Below, one piece after another: positions 8,447 to 16,358 of a stretch of DNA of 64,000 bases. Position 1 is the stretch's first letter, and each line of letters starts with the position of its first letter. This stretch comes from Pedobacter sp. BAL39 (lineage in GTDB: Bacteria; Bacteroidota; Bacteroidia; Sphingobacteriales; Sphingobacteriaceae): the NCBI RefSeq assembly GCF_000170795.1, contig NZ_ABCM01000004.1, positions 334,197-398,196 on the forward strand, in the 5' to 3' direction. Both the position numbers and the translations under genes were made by a program. Below the pieces are notes generated by a model. That model was not told the origin of the DNA. It saw nothing but the letters and a program-made list of their open reading frames with translations, and did no database searches.

Positions 8447-8478
8447 TGGGGAAAAGCAACAACATCACACCCCATACA

Positions 8479-9855
8479 TCAACCGAATAAGATGGAGAAT
8501 ACATCTTCAATCTTGCTCACTGCAGTCAGTTCAATTTTAAAACGTTCCGTCTGCAGTCCCTTAAGATTATAATTTGAGATGAAAATCCGTTCAAAACCCA
8601 ATTTCTCCGCTTCTGAGATCCGCTGTTCAATACGGTTCACCGCCCTGATTTCACCAGACAATCCCACTTCAGCGGCAAAACAGATTTTGGAGGAAATTGA
8701 AATGTCCTCATGAGAAGAAATCAATGCCACGAGGATCGCCAGGTCAATAGCCGGGTCCTCCACTTTGATACCTCCCGCAATATTCAGAAAAACGTCTCTT
8801 GTACTCAGACGAAAGCCACATCGCTTTTCCAGCACCGCCAGCAACATATTCATGCGTTTGGTATCAAAGCCATTTGCGGAGCGCTGAGGCGTCCCGTAAG
8901 CGGCGGTGCTCACCAGCGCCTGAGTTTCGATCAACATTGGCCTGGCACCTTCTAAAGTAGCTGAAATCGCAATTCCACTGAGCTCTTCATCACGCTGTGA
9001 CAACAGAATCTCCGAGGGGTTGGAAACCTGCCTTAAACCACTGCCATGCATTGCATAAATGCCCAGCTCCGCGGCTGCACCAAACCTGTTTTTAATAGAT
9101 CTCAGGATGCGGTATACATGATGACGATCTCCTTCAAATTGTAAAACTGTGTCCACCATATGCTCCAGGATTTTCGGCCCTGCGATCGTACCATCCTTAG
9201 TGATATGCCCGATAAGGAACACAGGGGTATCCGTCTCTTTCGCGAATTTCAGCAGTTCAGCCGTACATTCCCTCACCTGAGAAACACTTCCCGGAGTCGA
9301 TTCGATATGAGCAGAATGGAGTGTCTGAATAGAATCTACGATCAGTATTTCCGGTTCCAGCAGTTCTACCTGTTTGAAAATATTCTGCGTCGATGTTTCC
9401 GTTAAGATATAACAACTTGCTTTAGGCTGATCTGTAATCCGTTCTGCTCGCATCTTGATCTGTTGTTCACTCTCCTCACCGGAGATGTACAGCACCTTTT
9501 TCCCGACAATATTCAGGGCCAGCTGCAGCATTAGTGTAGACTTCCCGATTCCGGGTTCACCACCAATCAGCGTTACCGATCCCGGAACAAGTCCCCCACC
9601 CAACACTCTGTCCAGCTCGAGGTCACCCGTAGGCACACGCTCTTCCGTGATGGATACGATATCTTCTACCTTACTGGGGGTACTTACCCTTGAATTACCG
9701 GCACCGGTCTTCCAGGCAGGTACTTTGGCGTTTCCTTTTTCAATGACCTCTTCGACGAAGGTATTCCAGGAGTTACAGGACGGACACTTGCCCAGCCATT
9801 TTGCGGATTCATACCCGCAACTCTGACAAAAATATGCTGATTTGCTTTTAGCCAA
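8479..9855 (-). CDS. radA: DNA repair protein RadA
   Basis: 458 residues, full length. RadA is a RecA-like, Lon-related helicase that helps process recombination branches. In order: a C4 zinc finger (Cys10, Cys13, Cys24, Cys27), Walker A GEPGIGKST (99-107), a Walker-B-like ILIVDS, the RadA signature KNRFG (255-259), and a C-terminal Lon-protease-like domain lacking a protease serine. The start is a TTG at 9855, fixed because the next residues AKSKSAYFCQSCG are the conserved N-terminus. It lies downstream of rng on the same strand but behind a terminator. Confidence 0.96.
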   Translation of the reverse strand: MAKSKSAYFCQSCGYESAKWLGKCPSCNSWNTFVEEVIEKGNAKVPAWKTGAGNSRVSTPSKVEDIVSITEERVPTGDLELDRVLGGGLVPGSVTLIGGEPGIGKSTLMLQLALNIVGKKVLYISGEESEQQIKMRAERITDQPKASCYILTETSTQNIFKQVELLEPEILIVDSIQTLHSAHIESTPGSVSQVRECTAELLKFAKETDTPVFLIGHITKDGTIAGPKILEHMVDTVLQFEGDRHHVYRILRSIKNRFGAAAELGIYAMHGSGLRQVSNPSEILLSQRDEELSGIAISATLEGARPMLIETQALVSTAAYGTPQRSANGFDTKRMNMLLAVLEKRCGFRLSTRDVFLNIAGGIKVEDPAIDLAILVALISSHEDISISSKICFAAEVGLSGEIRAVNRIEQRISEAEKLGFERIFISNYNLKGLQTERFKIELTAVSKIEDVFSILFG

Positions 9856-9904
9856 TGGATTAAAATTTAATGACCGACGAATTTAACGCTAATTACCCTA
9901 AAAT

Positions 9905-9943
9905 AAAACAGGTCCGATCCCTTCGGGAATCAGACCTGTTTTT
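9905..9943 (-). terminator. Terminator after rng (works in both directions by sequence)
   Basis: AAAACAGGTC (9905-9914) pairs with GACCTGTTTT (9933-9942), with an inner GATCCC/GGGAATC helix. On the minus strand it is followed by TTTTATTTTA. It lies 16 bp beyond the rng stop and upstream of the radA start. Confidence 0.8.
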
Positions 9944-9958
9944 GGAAATTTACCACTA

Positions 9959-11509
9959 TTATAATTTGATCTCTTCGTCTTTCGCAGAAATAAAATGGAA
10001 TTCTGTAAGATGATACGATGGAACTGCCCTAATTTTGATGCGCTGCCCAAATTTAAAGAACCACTTCCATTGCAGTGATATAAACCCTTTTTTGATGAAT
10101 GCTTCAATATAAGGGTGTACACAAAGTGTAATATTTTTTTCATTTTGCTCCTGCAAAATATAGGTAAGGTTGTTCTCAATGTCATCCATCAAAACAATGC
10201 TCGCCTTAATTTCACCTGTACCATCACAGGTTGGGCATTTCTCGCTGGTAACGATGTTCATTTCCGGGCGCACGCGCTGACGGGTAATCTGAACAAGACC
10301 AAACTTACTCGGAGGAAGAATGGTGTGCTTCGCACGATCCAGTAACATCAGCTCCTTCAGATAATCAAATAACATCTTCCGATTTACAGGTTTATGCATA
10401 TCGATAAAATCGATCACCACAATACCTCCCATATCACGGAGACGCAGTTGCCTGGCAATTTCCTTTGCTGCTTCTTTATTCACCTGGAGTGCATTCTCCT
10501 CCTGGTTCTCTTTACTGGCAGTCCTGTTTCCGCTATTCACGTCGATGACGTGCAATGCTTCTGTATGTTCTACCACCAGATAGGCTCCCCCAGCCAGATT
10601 TACAGTTTTACCAAAAGCATTTTTGATCTGCTTCTCTATACTGAAATGTTCAAAGATGGGTTCTTTATGTTTATAGAGCTTCACGATTTTCTCCATTTCC
10701 GGAGAGATCTCATGCACATAAGAGCGGATATCTTCAAACAGGCCACTGTCATTCACATAAACATTTGCGAAATCAGTGCTTAAAATATCACGGATCAGGG
10801 TGGATGTACGATCCATTTCTCCCCATACACGTTTAGAGGGTTCTGCATCGGGCAGCTTCTTGATGAAGTTCTCCCACTTTGTCACAGAATCCAAAAGGTC
10901 TTTTTGGAGTTCATGTACTCCCTTGCCTTCAGAAACCGTTCTAATGATGACTCCAAAGTTTTTAGGCTTAATACTTTCGATAATCTTTTTTAAACGATTA
11001 CGTTCTGTATTGCTCTTAATTTTTTTGGAGATCGAAATGACATTAGAGAAAGGGACCAGTACGATGTAACGCCCGGCTATGGATAAGTCGGAGCTTAATC
11101 TGGGTCCTTTTGTTGAAATGGGTTCTTTAGCAATCTGAACAGGAAGAACAAGATTCTTGCTGACCACCTCAGATATTTTGCCTGCTTTGTTAATATCTCC
11201 CTCTAGCTTGAAATTATCTAATAAAGTTCCGTTAACAGAGCCATTACGCTTGATTTTAGTAAGCTTTATCAAAGATTGTACCTGTGGACCAAGGTCGAAG
11301 TAATGCAAAAAAGCATCCTTTTCGTAACCTACATCAACGAACGCAGCATTTAGGCCCGGCATTATTTTCTTTATGCGGCCTAAATAAATATCACCTACGG
11401 CGTAGTTGTTATTGATGTGTTCCTTATGAAGTTCTACAAGTTGTTTATCTTCAACTAAAGCTATGGTCACCCCCGAAGGAGTTGAATCTATAATTAGTTC
11501 CTTTACCAA
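9959..11509 (-). CDS. rng: Ribonuclease G/E family endoribonuclease
   Basis: 516 residues, close to RNase G length and without the long RNase E C-terminal tail. It cleaves single-stranded RNA and matures rRNA. An N-terminal S1 domain is visible (GDIYLGRIKKIMPGLNAAFVDVG, AFLHYFDLGP). The catalytic core has the two metal-binding Asp motifs VIDVNSGNRT and GIVVIDFIDM, followed by the zinc-link CPTCDGTG. The start is a TTG at 11509, matching the family N-terminus VKELIIDS. The 29-residue bS22-like gene lies 121 bp upstream on the same strand. Confidence 0.95.
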   Translation of the reverse strand: MVKELIIDSTPSGVTIALVEDKQLVELHKEHINNNYAVGDIYLGRIKKIMPGLNAAFVDVGYEKDAFLHYFDLGPQVQSLIKLTKIKRNGSVNGTLLDNFKLEGDINKAGKISEVVSKNLVLPVQIAKEPISTKGPRLSSDLSIAGRYIVLVPFSNVISISKKIKSNTERNRLKKIIESIKPKNFGVIIRTVSEGKGVHELQKDLLDSVTKWENFIKKLPDAEPSKRVWGEMDRTSTLIRDILSTDFANVYVNDSGLFEDIRSYVHEISPEMEKIVKLYKHKEPIFEHFSIEKQIKNAFGKTVNLAGGAYLVVEHTEALHVIDVNSGNRTASKENQEENALQVNKEAAKEIARQLRLRDMGGIVVIDFIDMHKPVNRKMLFDYLKELMLLDRAKHTILPPSKFGLVQITRQRVRPEMNIVTSEKCPTCDGTGEIKASIVLMDDIENNLTYILQEQNEKNITLCVHPYIEAFIKKGFISLQWKWFFKFGQRIKIRAVPSYHLTEFHFISAKDEEIKL

Positions 11510-11577
11510 AAGCTACAGTTTAAAAGGCTTTAGGCCTTATTAACACATGGACAATAAAAAACATTGCTAACAACAAA

Positions 11578-11606
11578 TTAAGGCTATGATTTCATCCTAG
11601 CCTTAA
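11578..11606 (-). terminator. Hairpin between the 29-aa gene and rng
   Basis: A 9-bp perfect stem (11578-11586 with 11598-11606) and an 11-nt loop lie 25 bp after the stop of the small basic gene. On the minus strand the hairpin is followed only by a broken T tract (TTTGTTGTT), so it is a weak terminator or attenuator ahead of rng. Confidence 0.4.
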
Positions 11607-11630
11607 TTTATCATGCAAAACAAGAAGAAA

Positions 11631-11720
11631 CTATTTTTTCTTATGTCTGTTTTTTCTTAAACGTTTTTTACGTTTGTGCGTAGCCATTTTATGTCTCTTT
11701 CTTTTTTTACCGCTTGGCAT
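11631..11720 (-). CDS. 29-residue basic ribosomal-type protein (AURKAIP1/COX24, bS22-like)
   Basis: Very short gene with ATG at 11720 and TAG at 11631-11633. The product begins MPSGKKRKRHKMATHKRKK and is more than half Lys, Arg and His. It matches a conserved Bacteroidota mini-protein annotated as AURKAIP1/COX24 domain-containing, related to mitochondrial mS38 and to the small-subunit protein bS22 of actinobacteria. It probably binds rRNA in the small ribosomal subunit. It sits between the TPR gene and rng, a position I recall as usual in this phylum. The family link is from memory. Confidence 0.8.
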   Translation of the reverse strand: MPSGKKRKRHKMATHKRKKRLRKNRHKKK

Positions 11721-11756
11721 AATCTTAGGTTTTAAATATTTTTATAAATCTGTTTA

Positions 11757-12629
11757 TTATTTTTTATTCTTTAACGCAGACACTTTGTCGTCAACAAACT
11801 TTGACAACGTCGCATTTGCAGCTAATTTTTTACTCTTTTCGTAAGCTTCGATGGCCTCAGCATCCTTTCCCAAATTCTCATAGGCCGTGGCCAGATAAAA
11901 ATAAGCGTCAGGGGAAGGCTTGATTTTAATGATGTCCTGAAACCTGACGATCGCTTTATCAAACTGACCTGACTTCATGGCAAATGTTCCCAAGCTCATA
12001 TTTGCTTTAATGTTCTTAGGGTCTTTCTTCACTACGCCAAGCAGCATACCGATACCCGCCATTGGCGCACCCATCCCATTTACCATGGTGATGCCCAAAC
12101 CTGTTTTTGCATCGTTACTGTTTGAATCTATTGCCACTGCATTTGTATAAGCCAGATTGGCCTTCTGCAATAATGCAGGCAGCAATACACTGTCGCGGCT
12201 GTTGTCAAACGCCTTCATAAAACTATCCCCGGCGTTCAACCAGTTCGTCAGTGTCGGCTCCTTGCCGGCAACGATCTCCAGATATAACGCACTCGGAACT
12301 GCCTGCGCAACATCATCCCACTTCTTCGCCAGCACCTTCGCCTCTGCAACCTTACGGTCTTCAGCAGCACTCTTATAAGCACCCTCCAATGTGGTAATTT
12401 CAGCTGCAAGCCCCGGATTGAGTGTATTCTTGGCCACCAATGAAACCTGTTCCAGGTTAATCTGCTCTGTTGCCGGTTGGGCGGGCGCCATTTGCCCGGT
12501 CGCAGGAGCAGCACCCCTGTCTTGTTTTGGTTTCACCAAACCCTTAATATCCCTCGTAAACAAAAATCCTATCAGTAGCACAATGGCCCCTATTAGAATA
12601 AATTGTCTGGATCGGATACTGTTTATCAT
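11757..12629 (-). CDS. Membrane-anchored tetratricopeptide repeat protein
   Basis: 290 residues. One N-terminal transmembrane helix (about 9-25) is followed by a Pro/Ala/Gln-rich linker to about residue 58. A helical region and C-terminal TPR units follow, seen as NIKANMSLGTFAMKSGQFDKAIVRF and DAYFYLATAYENLGKDAEAIEAYEKSKKL (listed here by their repeat register, about 205-275). TPRs mediate protein-protein contacts; the topology puts them in the periplasm. The gene follows the HU gene by 8 bp and precedes the 29-residue ribosomal-type gene, suggesting cotranscription. The partner is unknown. Confidence 0.8.
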   Translation of the reverse strand: MINSIRSRQFILIGAIVLLIGFLFTRDIKGLVKPKQDRGAAPATGQMAPAQPATEQINLEQVSLVAKNTLNPGLAAEITTLEGAYKSAAEDRKVAEAKVLAKKWDDVAQAVPSALYLEIVAGKEPTLTNWLNAGDSFMKAFDNSRDSVLLPALLQKANLAYTNAVAIDSNSNDAKTGLGITMVNGMGAPMAGIGMLLGVVKKDPKNIKANMSLGTFAMKSGQFDKAIVRFQDIIKIKPSPDAYFYLATAYENLGKDAEAIEAYEKSKKLAANATLSKFVDDKVSALKNKK

Positions 12630-12637
12630 GAGAATGA

Positions 12638-12940
12638 TTAAGCTTCTACGCTAACTTTTTTTGAATTATTTTTTACTTTGTCAACAAACACTTTTGCTGG
12701 TTTAAAGCTCGGTACGAAATGCTCCGGGATAATGATTGCAGTGTTTTTAGAAATATTTCTAGCAGTCTTCTGTGCTCTTTTCTTAACAACAAAACTGCCG
12801 AAGCCCCTAACATATACATTCTCTCCACCAATCATGCTGTTTTTGATGACCTTGAAAAATGCCTCAACGGTTTCTTGTACATCTACCTTTTCAATTCCTG
12901 TTTTCGTTGATATTTCTGAAATAATATCTGCCTTAGTCAT
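12638..12940 (-). CDS. HU/IHF family DNA-binding protein
   Basis: 100 residues. It shows the HU-type N-terminal helices (MTKADIISEISTKTG) and the GFGSF turn, followed by a beta-arm with RNISKNTAIIIPEHFVPSFKPAK, where the P-x-x-x-V-P-x-F-K-x-G/A-K pattern is typical. It would bind and bend DNA as a nucleoid protein. The ATG at 12940 gives the standard N-terminus; an upstream in-frame start would add 19 unconserved residues. A -7 box (TACTTTTG, minus strand) lies at 12995-13002. Confidence 0.93.
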   Translation of the reverse strand: MTKADIISEISTKTGIEKVDVQETVEAFFKVIKNSMIGGENVYVRGFGSFVVKKRAQKTARNISKNTAIIIPEHFVPSFKPAKVFVDKVKNNSKKVSVEA

Positions 12941-12994
12941 ATTCTCTGTTATTAATTTATAGTGTGTTATTACTTTATAAGTGTTTTGGGGTTG

Positions 12995-13002
12995 CAAAAG
13001 TA
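12995..13002 (-). promoter_or_regulatory. Candidate -7 element for the HU gene
   Basis: Minus-strand TACTTTTG, matching TAnnTTTG, about 55 nt upstream of the HU ATG. The leader between them is AT-rich. A good -33 element was not identified. Confidence 0.45.
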
Positions 13003-13153
13003 TTGCTTTTTAATGAGATAGGAAAATAAAAGATGATTTATTTGTCTCCTGATCCATCACCGAATTGCAAGTTTTATTAAAAACACGTTAAGCCTGAGTT
13101 TAGGAATCATTAGAAATCAACCTCCATGGGCATCATTCAGCAAAAAACATTTC

Positions 13154-13187
13154 TTGATAAGTATACAAATAATTGCACGTATTTTTG
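13154..13187 (+). promoter_or_regulatory. Candidate mutY promoter adjacent to the start codon
   Basis: TTG at 13154-13156 and TATTTTTG at 13180-13187 are spaced by 23 bp. The -7 element ends 5 nt before the ATG at 13193, so a transcript from here would have almost no leader. The same sequence excludes an upstream in-frame TTG at 13154 as the start. Confidence 0.5.
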
Positions 13188-13192
13188 TAGTT

Positions 13193-14245
13193 ATGAGTTT
13201 TCAGAATGAAATCGTGAAATGGTATGAGCTGAACAAACGATCATTACCCTGGCGGAATACCCGTGACCCCTATGTAATCTGGCTGTCGGAAATCATTCTG
13301 CAGCAAACAAGGGTGGAACAGGGCCTGCCTTATTTCAATCGCTTCCTTTCACAATACCCCGGTATCACCGACTTTGCCAATGCGGAGGAAACTCAGATCC
13401 TCAAATTATGGCAGGGCCTCGGTTATTATTCAAGAGGCCGGAACATGCTGTATACTGCAAGACAGATCCGCGACAACCATAATGGGGTATTCCCTAATAC
13501 TTATGATACTCTCGTTGGCCTGAAGGGCATTGGCGAATACACCGCGGCAGCCATCTCCTCTTTCTCTTCCGATGAATCCAAGGCAGTCCTGGATGGCAAT
13601 GTCTTCCGCGTGCTCTCCCGCTACTTCGGCGTAGACAGCCCCATCAACAGTACCGAAGGCAAAAAAATTTTCAGTGCACTTGCACAGTCGCTCATCGCCG
13701 GCCAAACGCCATCAATATACAATCAGGCGATCATGGAGTTCGGCGCCCTGCAGTGCAAACCCAAATCACCTGACTGTCCCAGCTGCCCGGTGCATGCAGG
13801 CTGCGAAGCAAAAACAAAAGGCACTGTTGCCTTGTTGCCTGTAAAACTAAAAAAGCTAAAAAAACGCATCCGCTATTTTAATTATTTTGTATGCGAACAG
13901 GAAGGTCAGCTATTGGTGCGGAAAAGAGGTCCGGGAGATGTATGGCAGGAATTGTATGATTTCCCCCTGATTGAAACGGAAAATCATTTTACAGAAGTTC
14001 CGGAGCAGTTCTCCCACGCAGTGCAGGAATACTTTGGAAAAGAGGTAGTTATCAAACCACTTGCTGCGCACAAACATTTACTCACCCACCAAACTATATT
14101 TGTTCAATTTTTTGGTTTAGACAATTATATCATTAACTTTAAAGTAAAAGCAGATATAAAACGGGTTTCTTTAAGTGAATTTGATGGATTACCACAACCA
14201 AAGGTGATCGCAAATTTTATCGAATCCTATACAACTAAACAGTAA
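13193..14245 (+). CDS. mutY: A/G-specific adenine glycosylase
   Basis: 350 residues. It removes adenine opposite 8-oxoguanine. Landmarks: WYELNKRSLPWR at the N-terminus, catalytic Glu33 in SEIILQQTRVEQ, the helix-hairpin-helix GLKGIGEYTAAAI (109-121), catalytic Asp134 in LDGNVFRV, and the 4Fe-4S ligands C188-x6-C195-x2-C198-x5-C204. A C-terminal NUDIX-like domain for 8-oxoG recognition follows, with WQELYDFPLIE. The ATG at 13193 is 9 residues before the conserved WYELNKRSLPWR motif. ssb follows 13 bp later, so the two may be cotranscribed. Confidence 0.95.
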   Translation: MSFQNEIVKWYELNKRSLPWRNTRDPYVIWLSEIILQQTRVEQGLPYFNRFLSQYPGITDFANAEETQILKLWQGLGYYSRGRNMLYTARQIRDNHNGVFPNTYDTLVGLKGIGEYTAAAISSFSSDESKAVLDGNVFRVLSRYFGVDSPINSTEGKKIFSALAQSLIAGQTPSIYNQAIMEFGALQCKPKSPDCPSCPVHAGCEAKTKGTVALLPVKLKKLKKRIRYFNYFVCEQEGQLLVRKRGPGDVWQELYDFPLIETENHFTEVPEQFSHAVQEYFGKEVVIKPLAAHKHLLTHQTIFVQFFGLDNYIINFKVKADIKRVSLSEFDGLPQPKVIANFIESYTTKQ

Positions 14246-14258
14246 AAAACCAATTTTC

Positions 14259-14687
14259 ATGTCAGGTATTAACAAAGTTATTTTAGTCGGTCATTTAGGC
14301 AAAGATCCTGAAGTCAGACATCTAGATGGAGGCGTCACTGTAGCCAGCTTTCCATTGGCGACATCAGAAACCTATAACAAGGATGGGAAACGTATAGAGC
14401 AAACAGAATGGCATAATATTGTTTTATGGAGGGGCCTGGCTGAAGTCGCTTCAAAATATCTGCAAAAAGGCAAACTGGTATATATAGAAGGTAAGCTGCG
14501 CACCAGGTCTTTCGAAGACAGAGAGAAAATCAAAAAATATGTAACTGAAGTCGTTGCAGAAAACTTCACCATACTTGGCCGTAAAAGCGATTTTGAACAT
14601 ACACCCGCCAGCACAGAAAATACCACACCCAAAAGTGAAGCTGAATACCTCGACCCAAGTGGCGTCGATGGTGACCTCCCCTTCTAA
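14259..14687 (+). CDS. ssb: Single-stranded DNA-binding protein
   Basis: 142 residues. The OB-fold occupies about 1-110 (INKVILVGHLGKDPEVRH, TEWHNIVLWRGLAEVASKYLQKG, GKLRTRSFED). A disordered linker follows, then the acidic tip DGDLPF that recruits repair and replication partners. The C-terminal Phe is intact. It follows mutY closely and is followed by a terminator. Confidence 0.96.
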   Translation: MSGINKVILVGHLGKDPEVRHLDGGVTVASFPLATSETYNKDGKRIEQTEWHNIVLWRGLAEVASKYLQKGKLVYIEGKLRTRSFEDREKIKKYVTEVVAENFTILGRKSDFEHTPASTENTTPKSEAEYLDPSGVDGDLPF

Positions 14688-14713
14688 CGATAAATCAACC
14701 GGCATTCTACATC

Positions 14714-14746
14714 AGCCCTATGCGTAAAAACACAGGGCTTTTTTAT
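14714..14746 (+). terminator. Intrinsic terminator after ssb
   Basis: AGCCCT (14714-14719) pairs with AGGGCT (14734-14739), extended inward by TG/CA across one mismatch, followed by TTTTTTATTT. It starts 27 bp after the ssb stop. Confidence 0.85.
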
Positions 14747-14796
14747 TTCCGGATATTTATATATTTACCATTTCAATTAACACTTAAACCACTCAC

Positions 14797-15354
14797 ATGA
14801 TTATCTTCGGTATCATCATCGTCGTTCTGCTGATTATAGGCCTTAGCCTGTACAACTCACTCATCGCCAAAAAGAATCAGGTAGACAATGCCTTCTCCGC
14901 CATCGATGCCATGCTAAAAAAACGCTATGACCTCCTTCCCAACCTTGTGGAAACGGTAAAGCAGTACATGCAACATGAGGCAGGCTTACTTTCTAAAATT
15001 GTTGAGCTGCGCAGCAAGGCTTCCAACCCGGACATCAGCAGCGAAGAGCGGCTTCAGATAGACGCACAGATGAGCACAGCCCTCAAATCGGTCATGGTTA
15101 CGGTAGAAAACTACCCGGACCTCAAAGCCAGCCAGAATTTCATCCAGCTGCAAAGTACCTGGACAGAAAGTGAAGAACAAATTGCAGCTGCGAGAAGAAC
15201 ATATAATGCCTCTGTAACGGATTACAACAATGGCATTATGATGTTCCCTGGAAGCATCATTGCAGGAATGATGAACTACAAACCAATGGCTGTACTTTCC
15301 ATTCCGGAAGAAGAACGCAAAAACATCAGCGCTAAAGATCTTTTTAACCGTTAA
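14797..15354 (+). CDS. LemA family protein
   Basis: 185 residues. An N-terminal transmembrane helix (about 1-21) is followed by the LemA signature YNSLIAKKNQVDNAFSAID and KKRYDLLPNLVETVKQYM, and then a helical bundle. LemA proteins are membrane-bound with an extracytoplasmic helical domain and unproven function. The stop overlaps the next gene's start as TAATG, so it is translationally coupled to the DUF3137 gene. Confidence 0.92.
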   Translation: MIIFGIIIVVLLIIGLSLYNSLIAKKNQVDNAFSAIDAMLKKRYDLLPNLVETVKQYMQHEAGLLSKIVELRSKASNPDISSEERLQIDAQMSTALKSVMVTVENYPDLKASQNFIQLQSTWTESEEQIAAARRTYNASVTDYNNGIMMFPGSIIAGMMNYKPMAVLSIPEEERKNISAKDLFNR

Positions 15355-16316
15355 TGGAAGATCATATAGTTAAGCCCCCGGCCAGCGCATCTGTGATGCT
15401 CAATGGGCTTGAGGAACAAAGAAAAACACTCTCTGCCCTAAAGGTCCGCAGCTATATTTTCCTCGGTGCAGGAATTTTAATGATTGGCGGCGGTATTTTT
15501 CTGGGTGGCCCAATTACGGTCCTGCTGATCTGCGGCGCCATTCCGCTGATCACAGGTATCGTTATGGTGGCCAGAAACAGCTCCAGGGAAACGGAATATC
15601 AGCATCAGTTCAAGCAGACCTTCATTGCAAACGCATTGAAGGAAATCGATCCGAGCCTGCAGATTGATGCCTCAGATGGCCTCTCTGAGTCTGACTTTGT
15701 GGCCTCCAGGTTATTCTCACACCGGCCCGACCGCTACCATAGCGAAGATCAGATTTATGGTACCGCCGGCAAAACCAGGTTCAGCTTCTCTGAGGTTCAC
15801 GCAGAATATAAAACCGTTACCCGGACAAAAAACGGCACTCAGGAACATTGGCATACCATCCTGAAGGGTATTGTTTTTTGTGCCGACTTCAACAAAAATT
15901 TCCGTGGCAGCACCATAGTCAGCCCCAGGGATCTTGGCGACGTCATCAGCTCCTGGATCTCCTCAGCAATACCCGTTTTTTCCAGGGATGAGCTCGTCAA
16001 ACTCGAGAACCCGACATTTACCAAAACTTTCAGCACTTACTCCAATGATCAGGTAGAAGCCAGATACATCCTCACACCAACACTCATGGAGCGCATCTGT
16101 GAACTCAACAACCGCTGCAGTCAGACCATCAGCCTTTCTTTTACGGCTGACCATATATTTATCGCCTTTCCGCTCAATAAAAATTATTTTGAAGCCCCCG
16201 TATTTAAAACATTGCTTGATCCTGACTTATTACAGGAAGATCTTGCACTCATCCGTTTTATGTATGGCATCATCCATGAGCTGGACCTGAATACCCGGAT
16301 CTGGGGAAAGAATTAA
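15354..16316 (+). CDS. DUF3137 domain-containing membrane protein
   Basis: 320 residues. Two hydrophobic segments (about 29-48 and 53-70) are separated by a very short GG-containing turn and followed by a large soluble domain. The pairing with LemA, the two N-terminal helices and conserved words such as FSFSEVHAEYKT and FKGIVFCADFNKNF-like segments fit DUF3137. Its function is unknown; coupling by a TAATG overlap suggests that it works with LemA at the membrane. Confidence 0.8.
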   Translation: MEDHIVKPPASASVMLNGLEEQRKTLSALKVRSYIFLGAGILMIGGGIFLGGPITVLLICGAIPLITGIVMVARNSSRETEYQHQFKQTFIANALKEIDPSLQIDASDGLSESDFVASRLFSHRPDRYHSEDQIYGTAGKTRFSFSEVHAEYKTVTRTKNGTQEHWHTILKGIVFCADFNKNFRGSTIVSPRDLGDVISSWISSAIPVFSRDELVKLENPTFTKTFSTYSNDQVEARYILTPTLMERICELNNRCSQTISLSFTADHIFIAFPLNKNYFEAPVFKTLLDPDLLQEDLALIRFMYGIIHELDLNTRIWGKN

Positions 16317-16323
16317 ATTAAAA

Positions 16324-16351
16324 AAGGCTGTTTTCAGATGAAAACAGCCTT
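16324..16351. terminator. Bidirectional terminator between DUF3137 and carB
   Basis: Perfect 12-bp stem AAGGCTGTTTTC (16324-16335) with GAAAACAGCCTT (16340-16351) and a 4-nt loop. A run of A precedes it and a T-rich tract follows, so it can serve both convergent genes. Confidence 0.85.
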
Positions 16352-16358
16352 GCTTTTA

